Shown here: piece by piece, positions 1-4,863 of the stretch
How the letters are laid out: each line of letters begins with the position of its first letter
Position numbering within the stretch: position 1 is the stretch's first letter
DNA from: Leptolinea sp964404415
GTDB taxonomy: Bacteria; Chloroflexota; Anaerolineae; Anaerolineales; Anaerolineaceae
Assembly (NCBI GenBank): GCA_964404415.1
Contig: CAYOKC010000147.1
Coordinates: 1-9,139, forward strand
Direction: 5' to 3'
DNA: 9,139 nt
Position numbers and translations under genes: made by a program
The notes under the pieces: generated by a model
Seen by the model: the letters and a program-made list of their open reading frames with translations, nothing else
What the model was told of the DNA's origin: nothing
Databases searched by the model: none

Positions 1-1
1 T

Positions 2-118
2 GTTTTTGTCAACGGCTTAACCCTGATGGGTGTTCCTTCCATTTATCAGCTTCTTATCACAGGTATCCTGGTGATCCTGGCTGTTTCGGTGGATGTGCTG
101 TCACATCGCGGAAAATAG
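2..118 (+). CDS. Sugar ABC transporter permease, RbsC type, C-terminal fragment
   Basis: Only the last 38 codons are in the window; the gene enters from the left edge and ends at TAG 116-118. The reading frame gives a tail containing NGLTLMGVPSIYQLLITGIL followed by a hydrophobic run and a short basic end (SHRGK). This matches the C-terminus of RbsC/XylH/AraH-type monosaccharide permeases, whose last transmembrane helix follows an N-G-L-x-L-x-G-V-x-x-x-Y-Q motif. It is an inner-membrane subunit that forms the translocation channel with the ATPase encoded 35 bases downstream. The transported sugar cannot be read from this fragment; the fructokinase further along suggests fructose or a related hexose. 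The family assignment is firm despite the short length because motif, hydrophobicity and the adjacent RbsA-like gene agree. Confidence 0.85.
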   Translation, partial: VFVNGLTLMGVPSIYQLLITGILVILAVSVDVLSHRGK

Positions 119-140
119 ACTGACCGGCTGCCTGTAAAGT

Positions 141-146
141 AAGGAG
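141..146 (+). promoter_or_regulatory. Ribosome binding site of the sugar ATPase gene
   Basis: AAGGAG lies seven bases before ATG 154. A GTG at 148, in the same frame, is only one base after this site, so the site selects ATG 154 as the start. Confidence 0.75.
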
Positions 147-153
147 TGTGATA

Positions 154-1641
154 ATGAATCCGGTTTCTGATCGCAACATTCTGGAAATAAAAGGGGTGAG
201 TAAATCTTTCCCCGGCGTCAAAGCGTTGGAATCTGTGGACATCGAAATTCGCGAAGGTGAGATCCATGCCCTGGTAGGTGAAAACGGGGCAGGGAAATCG
301 ACGCTTATTAAAATCCTCTCCGGTGCTTATCGAAAGGACCGGGGTGAGATCATTTTTGACGGTGAGCCGGTAGATATCCGCAACCCGCACCATGCGCAGC
401 AAATTGGCATTTCTACTATTTACCAGGAATTTAACCTGGCGAACCATCTGACCGTCACCGAAAACATCTTGCTGGGGCAGCTTCCGCAGCGCGGCCCGAT
501 CGTTGACTGGACTACCGCGAAGAAGACAGCCCGAGAGATCCTCGATGAATTGGGTGTAAACATGGATATGGATGCCCTGGTGGGAACCATGCCGGTGGCT
601 GAAAAACAACTGGTTGAAATTGCCAAAGCCCTTGCCCATAAATCGCGTGTTTTGATCATGGATGAACCGTCCGCGGTTCTGGGCGAAAAAGATATGGAGA
701 AACTCTATCAGGTGATCCGTTCTCTGAAAGCGAGAGGAATCACGATCATCTACATTTCCCACCGCCTGATCGAGATATTTGATATTGCTGACCGGGTTAC
801 CGTTTTGAAAGATGGCGGATTGGTGGGCACAAAGAATATCTCTGAAGTAACCATGCCGGGCCTTGTCAAAATGATGATCGGGCGCGACCTGAAAGATGTG
901 TACCCCAAGTGGAACAGGTCGTTTGGCAATGTGCTGCTGGAAGTCAAAAACATCAACCGGCCGGGCATTTTGCAGGATGTGTCATTTAATGTGCGTGCCG
1001 GAGAGATCATCGGGATTGCCGGGATGCGCGGTTCCGGACGTACAGAACTTGTGAGGGCTATTTTCGGGGCAGACCCGCATAGTGGAACAATCACTTTATC
1101 CGGTAAAGACCTGCGGATCCATTCACCCGGTGAAGCCATCTCACACCGGATCGCGCTGGCCACAGAGGACCGTAAAGCCGAAGGGTTGTTCCTGCAATCT
1201 TCGATGAAAAACAACATCACCATATCCGGTTTGAAGAATATCAGTTGGTCAATATTTATCAGCACGAAGAAAGAACTGTCAAAGGTTTTGAATCTGATCA
1301 AAACCCTGGTGATCAAAACCTCCGGCCCTGAGTTTCCGGTAGCCAATATGAGCGGAGGAAACCAACAGAAGGTAATTCTGGCCCGTTGGCTGAATATCGG
1401 CGCGAAGGTATTGATCCTTGACGAACCCACCCGCGGTATTGATGTAGGCAGCAAGTACGAGATCTACCAGATCATGGCCAAATTGACAGAACAGGGAGCC
1501 GGGCTCATTATGGTGTCTTCCGAGCTTCCAGAAATTCTCGGAATGAGCGACCGCATTCTGGTGATGCACGATGGCAAACTGGTAAAAGAACTTCCGCGCG
1601 CGGAAGCCAGTGAAGAAGTGATCATGTCGTACGCCGCGTAA
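154..1641 (+). CDS. Sugar ABC transporter ATP-binding protein, RbsA/MglA type (two ABC domains)
   Basis: This 495-residue cytoplasmic protein powers import of a monosaccharide through the RbsC-type permease encoded just upstream. It has two fused ABC domains, the usual size and layout of the RbsA/MglA/XylG family. Domain 1 has Walker A GENGAGKST (42-50), Q-loop YQEF (90-93), Walker B LIMDEP (167-172) and switch histidine SHR (202-204). Its signature region reads MPVAEKQLVEIAKAL rather than LSGGQ. Domain 2 has a degenerate Walker A, GMRGSGRTE (290-298, Arg replacing Lys), a canonical signature MSGGNQQK (399-406), Walker B LILDEPTRGID (420-430) and SSE in place of the switch histidine. Such asymmetry is normal for this family, so probably one composite ATP site is fully active. 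ATG 154 is preferred over the in-frame GTG 148 because of ribosome-binding-site spacing. The sugar is unknown; the downstream fructokinase hints at fructose. Confidence 0.95.
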   Translation: MNPVSDRNILEIKGVSKSFPGVKALESVDIEIREGEIHALVGENGAGKSTLIKILSGAYRKDRGEIIFDGEPVDIRNPHHAQQIGISTIYQEFNLANHLTVTENILLGQLPQRGPIVDWTTAKKTAREILDELGVNMDMDALVGTMPVAEKQLVEIAKALAHKSRVLIMDEPSAVLGEKDMEKLYQVIRSLKARGITIIYISHRLIEIFDIADRVTVLKDGGLVGTKNISEVTMPGLVKMMIGRDLKDVYPKWNRSFGNVLLEVKNINRPGILQDVSFNVRAGEIIGIAGMRGSGRTELVRAIFGADPHSGTITLSGKDLRIHSPGEAISHRIALATEDRKAEGLFLQSSMKNNITISGLKNISWSIFISTKKELSKVLNLIKTLVIKTSGPEFPVANMSGGNQQKVILARWLNIGAKVLILDEPTRGIDVGSKYEIYQIMAKLTEQGAGLIMVSSELPEILGMSDRILVMHDGKLVKELPRAEASEEVIMSYAA

Positions 1642-1655
1642 GTCTGGTTATAAAT

Positions 1656-1679
1656 ACCCTGTCGAAATACTGGCAGGGT
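1656..1679 (+). other. Hairpin 3' of the sugar ATPase gene
   Basis: ACCCTGTC (1656-1663) can pair with GGCAGGGT (1672-1679), giving eight pairs including one G-U around an eight-base loop. It starts 15 bases after the ATPase stop. No T-run follows, so it is not a standard intrinsic terminator. It could attenuate read-through or protect the 3' end of the upstream message. Confidence 0.4.
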
Positions 1680-1702
1680 CCTGGATGAAGAAAGTAAATA
1701 AT

Positions 1703-1739
1703 CCGGAATAACGCCTCGGTGCTGTGATTGAGGCGCCGG
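1703..1739 (+). other. GC-rich hairpin upstream of the fructokinase gene
   Basis: CGCCTC (1712-1717) pairs with GAGGCG (1730-1735), and the flanking CCGG (1703-1706) can pair with CCGG (1736-1739) across a five-base bulge. It sits about 30 bases before the fructokinase start. There is no following T-run and no promoter could be placed confidently in this 128-base gap. Its role, such as message processing or differential expression within the operon, is an inference. Confidence 0.4.
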
Positions 1740-1769
1740 ATTAACTATGCCAGTTTTAGATGAGGTTCT

Positions 1770-2663
1770 ATGAAGCTTTTTGGAGGAGTTGAAACCGGCG
1801 GTACAAAGATCGTTTGTGTTGTGGCGGATGGTGATGGTACCATCGCGGCAGAGACTTCTTTCCCTACAACCACTCCCGATGAGACAATTTCCAGAGGGAT
1901 CGCCTTCTTTCAGGATCAAATGCGTACCCATACTATTGAAGCCCTTGGTATAGGTACTTTCGGTCCGGTTGACCTGGATCCGCTATCCGCGACATACGGG
2001 TATATCACCACCACGCCAAAACCGGGCTGGAATAACATTGACTTGTTGGGGAGGTTTTCGCGCGCCATTCGCGTTCCGATGGTTATCGATACCGATGTGA
2101 ACGCGGCAGCCATGGGTGAATATACCTGGGGCAACGCAGTAGGGATCGATCCATTTGTGTATTTCACCATTGGTACCGGTATTGGCATGGGTGGAATGGT
2201 CAACCATGAATTGCTTCATGGCCTTACACACCCTGAAGCCGGGCACATGATCATCCGCCATGATATTAAGGGAGACCCATTCCCCGGAGCCTGCACATAC
2301 CACGGAGATTGCTTTGAAGGATTGGCAACCGGGTTTGCACTGGAAAAACGCTGGAAAGCGCGCGGTGAAACCTTATCCGACGACCACCCGGCATGGGCTC
2401 TCGAAGCAAATTACATCGCGCAAGCGCTGGTCAATACCATCCTGATGCTATCGCCCAAAAAGATATTGTTGGGAGGCGGAGTAATGCAACGCCAGGCGAT
2501 GTTCCCGTTGATACGGCATCAGGTTGTGAGACTGCTAAACGGCTATGTAAACTCGGACCGGATCTTAAACGGCATGGACACATTCATTGTTCCACCCGGA
2601 TTGGGAAAACGCGCCGGTGTTCTGGGAGCCGTGGCGTTGGCCAAAAATTGCGCGCGGTCATAG
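1770..2663 (+). CDS. ROK-family fructokinase
   Basis: This 297-residue enzyme resembles bacterial ROK fructokinases (EC 2.7.1.4, ATP + D-fructose to fructose 6-phosphate) along its whole length. The N-terminal phosphate loop is ETGGTK (8-13). The TFGPVD (63-68) and TPKPGW (82-87) segments are typical of the fructokinase branch. TDVNAAAMGE (108-117) carries the likely catalytic base Asp109, and TIGTGIG (133-139) is the second phosphate-binding loop. A structural zinc site is visible as His159, Cys175, His178 and Cys181 (C-x2-H-x2-C after an upstream histidine). ILLGGGVMQ (232-240) closes the ATP site. GAGG at 1762-1765 lies four bases before the ATG, slightly close. It follows the sugar importer genes by 128 bases on the same strand, so it probably phosphorylates the incoming sugar. 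Fructose is the best guess; mannose or glucose cannot be excluded. Confidence 0.92.
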   Translation: MKLFGGVETGGTKIVCVVADGDGTIAAETSFPTTTPDETISRGIAFFQDQMRTHTIEALGIGTFGPVDLDPLSATYGYITTTPKPGWNNIDLLGRFSRAIRVPMVIDTDVNAAAMGEYTWGNAVGIDPFVYFTIGTGIGMGGMVNHELLHGLTHPEAGHMIIRHDIKGDPFPGACTYHGDCFEGLATGFALEKRWKARGETLSDDHPAWALEANYIAQALVNTILMLSPKKILLGGGVMQRQAMFPLIRHQVVRLLNGYVNSDRILNGMDTFIVPPGLGKRAGVLGAVALAKNCARS

Positions 2664-2688
2664 TTGAAGGATTTATACGGATTTTGTC

Positions 2689-2693
2689 AGGAG
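2689..2693 (+). promoter_or_regulatory. Ribosome binding site of the VOC gene
   Basis: AGGAG is six bases before ATG 2700. An ATG at 2696 is out of frame with the VOC protein, so the spacing supports 2700 as the start. Confidence 0.7.
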
Positions 2694-2699
2694 TAATGA

Positions 2700-3116
2700 A
2701 TGTCACCACTTGCTATTCGGGGCATACAACACCTCGGAATACCTGTCACCCGGCTTGACCGATCCAGCCTGTTCTATCAGCGGCTGGGATTTACGGTTGA
2801 AATGTCAACCACTCTCAAAGAAGAAAAGGGAAACACCCGGGTTGCCATGCTAAAAAACGGCAACCTGATGATCGAACTCTATGAACCCCCGGCAATGGAA
2901 ACCGGAGAAATCGCCGGACGTCCGGATGGTCACATTGACCATGTCGCGTTGGATGTGCCGGATATTCATGCTGCCCTCAAGGAGATCAAATCCATGGGGC
3001 TGCCTGTTTTAGAAGAGAATGCCCCTGTCAGGCTGCCATTCTGGGAAAAAGGCGTGAAGTATTTCACGGTTCGCGGCCCGGATGGTGAAAAAGTTGAATT
3101 CAATCAGAAGTTATAG
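2700..3116 (+). CDS. VOC-superfamily (glyoxalase-fold) metalloprotein
   Basis: This small 138-residue cytoplasmic protein has the paired beta-alpha-beta-beta-beta modules of the vicinal oxygen chelate fold. Module 1 begins IQHLGIPV and contains SLFYQRLGFTVE (23-34); module 2 begins HIDHVALDV (78-86) and ends GPDGEKVEF (127-134). The four metal-ligand positions of glyoxalase I and related enzymes appear to be filled: His11, Glu59, His81 and Glu133. This suggests an active metalloenzyme rather than a resistance or binding-only relative. Members include lactoylglutathione lyases, methylmalonyl-CoA epimerases and dioxygenases, and the sequence alone does not tell which. It lies 36 bases after the fructokinase on the same strand, so it is probably cotranscribed. 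Disposal of methylglyoxal or another carbonyl by-product of sugar catabolism is a reasonable but untested role. Confidence 0.85.
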   Translation: MSPLAIRGIQHLGIPVTRLDRSSLFYQRLGFTVEMSTTLKEEKGNTRVAMLKNGNLMIELYEPPAMETGEIAGRPDGHIDHVALDVPDIHAALKEIKSMGLPVLEENAPVRLPFWEKGVKYFTVRGPDGEKVEFNQKL

Positions 3117-3164
3117 CGGTACCTCAATCGATCTTATCCTTTTACATCCCTTTCCCCTTTTAAG

Positions 3165-3205
3165 ACGTGCCGCCTGCCTGTTTATATAGAAGGCAGGTGG
3201 TGCGT
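3165..3205 (+). other. Long hairpin after the VOC gene, possible transcript end
   Basis: Bases 3165-3179 and 3191-3205 form a 15-pair stem (12 Watson-Crick, 3 G-U) with an 11-base AT-rich loop. It begins 48 bases after the VOC stop and lies before the hisD-region promoter, so it probably marks or stabilises the end of the sugar operon message. It is followed by TAATCAC rather than a T-run, so it does not meet the usual intrinsic-terminator definition on either strand. Confidence 0.5.
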
Positions 3206-3244
3206 TAATCACATTTGGGTACATCGTCCATTAGTGCCTGATTT

Positions 3245-3257
3245 ATCCAAAATGGAT
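3245..3257. promoter_or_regulatory. Small palindrome just upstream of the -35 box, candidate operator
   Basis: ATCCA-aaa-TGGAT is a perfect 5-bp inverted repeat ending four bases before the -35 hexamer. With one bulged T the symmetry extends into the flanking AT-rich bases. It could be a regulator site or simply part of an AT-rich upstream element. No second copy was seen, so support is weak. Confidence 0.25.
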
Positions 3258-3261
3258 TAAA

Positions 3262-3290
3262 TTGACAGCGGCTGCCCATTGTGATATTAT
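3262..3290 (+). promoter_or_regulatory. Strong sigma-70-type promoter for the his leader and hisD
   Basis: TTGACA (3262-3267) matches the -35 consensus exactly. A spacer of exactly 17 bases separates it from TATTAT (3285-3290), a five-of-six match to the -10 consensus. TG at 3282-3283, one base before the hexamer, makes it an extended -10. The predicted first transcribed base is around 3297-3299, two to four bases before the leader ATG at 3301. Confidence 0.85.
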
Positions 3291-3300
3291 CCAACCCGGT

Positions 3301-3375
3301 ATGAAGATCACCACGTTCGCCCATCTGCATCATCATCGAGTGCACACCCACGAGACTTTCCGGCGGGCGCTTTAG
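3301..3375 (+). CDS. hisL: Histidine-rich leader peptide (attenuator peptide)
   Basis: A 24-codon ORF starts with ATG at 3301 and stops with TAG at 3373-3375. Six of its 24 codons are histidine: 8, 10, 11, 12, 15 and 17. The core reads HLHHHRVHTH. Such density directly upstream of a terminator and hisD is the hallmark of the his leader peptides of enteric bacteria, where ribosome stalling at His codons during charged tRNA-His shortage prevents termination. No Shine-Dalgarno-like sequence precedes the ATG, and the promoter -10 ends at 3290, so the transcript probably begins within a few bases of the start codon and is translated as a leaderless message. The peptide itself is expected to be non-functional; the act of translating it is the sensor. 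The ORF was identified by reading the sequence between promoter and terminator, as it is too short for ordinary gene calling. Confidence 0.85.
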   Translation: MKITTFAHLHHHRVHTHETFRRAL

Positions 3376-3441
3376 CGCATACCTGTACCAAACGCAATAC
3401 AAAAACCAACCAGCCCCCGGATACCCGGGGGCTTTTTCTTT
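3318..3441 (+). promoter_or_regulatory. Histidine transcription attenuator with competing RNA hairpins
   Basis: Three mutually exclusive pairings can be drawn. The protector pairs CGCCC (3318-3322) with GGGCG (3365-3369). The antiterminator pairs TCCGG+GGGC (3359-3363 and 3365-3368, C3364 bulged) with GCCCCCGGA (3413-3421). The terminator pairs 3413-3420 with 3425-3432. A ribosome stalled at His codons 8-12 would cover the first segment and leave 3359-3368 free, giving the antiterminator and hisD transcription. A ribosome reaching the stop at 3373 would cover 3359-3368, so the terminator forms. The geometry follows the classical his/trp attenuation model; the pairings were found by hand and not scored energetically. 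Confidence 0.75.
3412..3441 (+). terminator. Rho-independent terminator of the his leader
   Basis: GCCCCCGG (3413-3420) and CCGGGGGC (3425-3432) form a perfect 8-bp, all-GC stem with loop ATAC, extended by an A-T pair (3412/3433). It is followed by TTTTTCTTT. It ends 18 bases before hisD and after the leader-peptide stop, exactly where an attenuator terminator belongs. Confidence 0.9.
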
Positions 3442-3458
3442 ACTACCGGAGAAGCCGC

Positions 3459-4802
3459 ATGTTCCCAATTTATGACGTTGAAACCGCCCAGAAAACCATC
3501 CTTAAACGAACCCCATTGGACGAGATGCCTGTTCCATCCGTGGTGCTGGAACGCTTAAAATCCACATTTGGACGGGAGATCACACCCGCGGATGCCGTCC
3601 GCGAGATCATCCGCGATATCCGCTCCAATGGTGACAGCGCTGTACGCCAGTGGACCAAAACGCTGGACGCGGTAGATTTGCCTGATTGCCGGATCCCCTT
3701 GAAGAACGCTCAGGAATCCCTGGCTGCCCTGGATCCTGAACTGCGCGCTGCGTTGGAAACATCTGCCGCGCGCATCGAACAGTTCTACCGCAAGCAGCCC
3801 GCCATCTCATGGCTGGATCAATCCATGGGCGGTTCACTGGGCCAGATGCTGCGTCCCATGGAACGTGTGGGCATCTATGTTCCGGGCGGCACTGCGCCTC
3901 TGCCTTCCACGGTACTGATGACGGCTATCCCCGCGCGGGTTGCCGGTGTTAAACAGATCGTAATGGTCACCCCGCCGGAACGCGGAACGGGTAAGGTCAA
4001 CCCGGTGATCCTGGCGGCCGCGGCTATTGCCGATGTGGATGAAATTTATGTCATCGGCGGCGCACAGGCCGTTGCCGCGCTGGCGTACGGAACCGAAACC
4101 ATTCAACCTGTGAATAAGATCGTAGGCCCTGGCAACCTGTTCGTCACCCTGGCCAAACAACAGGTATTCGGCACGGTGGGTATTGACGGACTGGCCGGCC
4201 CCACTGAAACAATCGTCATCGCGGATGAATCCGCACGCGCAGACTGGGCCGCCGCAGACCTGCTGGCGCAGGCGGAGCATGATGTAATGGCGGCCGCCAT
4301 CCTGCTGACGCCATCACGCGTTGTGGCGGAAAAGGTGCAGAAAGAGATCGCCGCCTGGCTGGAAGGGAAGGATGGGGTCAACCTCACCCGCACATCCATT
4401 TTTAACGTATCGCTGCAGAACCGCAGCGGCGTCGTGATCACGAAAGACATTGACGAAGCCGTGGAACTCTCGAACATGTACGGGCCGGAACACCTCAATC
4501 TGGCTGTGAAGGATCCCTGGAACTATGTGGAAAAGGTCAACTGCGCCGGAGGTGTGTTCATTGGTGAAACATCCTGCGAGGTGATGGGGGACTATGTCGC
4601 CGGGCCAAGCCATGTAATGCCCACCGGAGGATCCGCCCGCTTCGCTTCACCCCTGAATGTGTGGGACTTTCTGCGCATCATCAGTGTTGTCGGTCTGAAC
4701 GGACCGGCAGCCGCCGAACTCGGCAGGCAGGCGGGTATTATCGCCCGCGCTGAAGGGCTGGACGCGCACGCGTTGGCCGGCCGCCTGCGCGCGTCAAAAT
4801 AA
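3459..4802 (+). CDS. hisD: Histidinol dehydrogenase
   Basis: HisD (EC 1.1.1.23) carries out the last two steps of histidine biosynthesis, oxidising L-histidinol through histidinal to L-histidine with two NAD+. The 447-residue protein is slightly longer than the roughly 430 of the enteric enzyme and looks complete. Family blocks are present in order: RVGIYVPGGTAPLPSTVLM (136-154), IGGAQAVAALAYGTE (199-213), KIVGPGN (220-226), AGPTE (246-250), LLAQAEHD (268-275), YGPEHL (341-346) and GDYVAGPSHVMPT (377-389). The zinc ligands correspond to Gln271, His274, Asp378 and His437, and the catalytic pair to Glu344 and His345; all are retained. GGAGA at 3448-3452 gives a good ribosome binding site six bases before ATG 3459. 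The start lies 18 bases after the leader terminator, so expression should rise when histidyl-tRNA is scarce. No other his gene is visible in the window. Confidence 0.97.
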   Translation: MFPIYDVETAQKTILKRTPLDEMPVPSVVLERLKSTFGREITPADAVREIIRDIRSNGDSAVRQWTKTLDAVDLPDCRIPLKNAQESLAALDPELRAALETSAARIEQFYRKQPAISWLDQSMGGSLGQMLRPMERVGIYVPGGTAPLPSTVLMTAIPARVAGVKQIVMVTPPERGTGKVNPVILAAAAIADVDEIYVIGGAQAVAALAYGTETIQPVNKIVGPGNLFVTLAKQQVFGTVGIDGLAGPTETIVIADESARADWAAADLLAQAEHDVMAAAILLTPSRVVAEKVQKEIAAWLEGKDGVNLTRTSIFNVSLQNRSGVVITKDIDEAVELSNMYGPEHLNLAVKDPWNYVEKVNCAGGVFIGETSCEVMGDYVAGPSHVMPTGGSARFASPLNVWDFLRIISVVGLNGPAAAELGRQAGIIARAEGLDAHALAGRLRASK

Positions 4803-4814
4803 CCATACCATCAA

Positions 4815-4839
4815 CCGGCCGGGTTATCCCGCCCGCCGG
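4815..4839 (+). other. Hairpin between hisD and the binding-protein gene
   Basis: CCGGC (4815-4819) pairs with GCCGG (4835-4839) and CGGG (4820-4823) with CCCG (4828-4831), around loop TTAT and with a three-base CCC bulge. There is no T-run after it. It may stabilise or partly separate the hisD and transporter messages; complete termination looks unlikely. CATAAT at 4842-4847 resembles a -10 box, but no matching -35 element is present at 16-18 bases. Confidence 0.4.
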
Positions 4840-4854
4840 ATCATAATTCTCATT

Positions 4855-4861
4855 GGAGGAG
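4855..4861 (+). promoter_or_regulatory. Strong ribosome binding site of the binding-protein gene
   Basis: GGAGGAG precedes ATG 4864; its GGAGG core is four bases from the start. It is the strongest Shine-Dalgarno sequence in the window, in keeping with the need for excess binding protein over membrane subunits. Confidence 0.75.
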
Positions 4862-4863
4862 TC

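Noticed and set aside
148..153. In-frame GTG at 148 as the start of the sugar ATPase
   Set aside because: It is one base from the AAGGAG site; ATG 154 has normal spacing and gives a typical N-terminus.
46..762. A 238-codon open frame on the minus strand
   Set aside because: It is antisense to the permease end and the sugar ATPase, whose motifs are unambiguous, and its composition has no protein-family features.
3189..3206. Sequence AGGCAGGTGGTGCGTT, slightly like a T-box antiterminator motif
   Set aside because: It is the arm of a stable hairpin upstream of the strong hisD promoter, the match to the T-box core is partial, and no specifier-loop architecture was seen. The His-rich leader peptide explains regulation better.
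3205..3468. An 87-codon minus-strand open frame across the his leader region
   Set aside because: It crosses the promoter, leader and terminator in antisense, has no ribosome binding site and no recognisable family.
4803..4863. Metabolite riboswitch (thiamine or flavin) or a dedicated promoter before the binding-protein gene
   Set aside because: Only 61 bases are available, too short for those riboswitches. CATAAT at 4842-4847 lacks a -35 partner. A weak internal promoter cannot be fully excluded.
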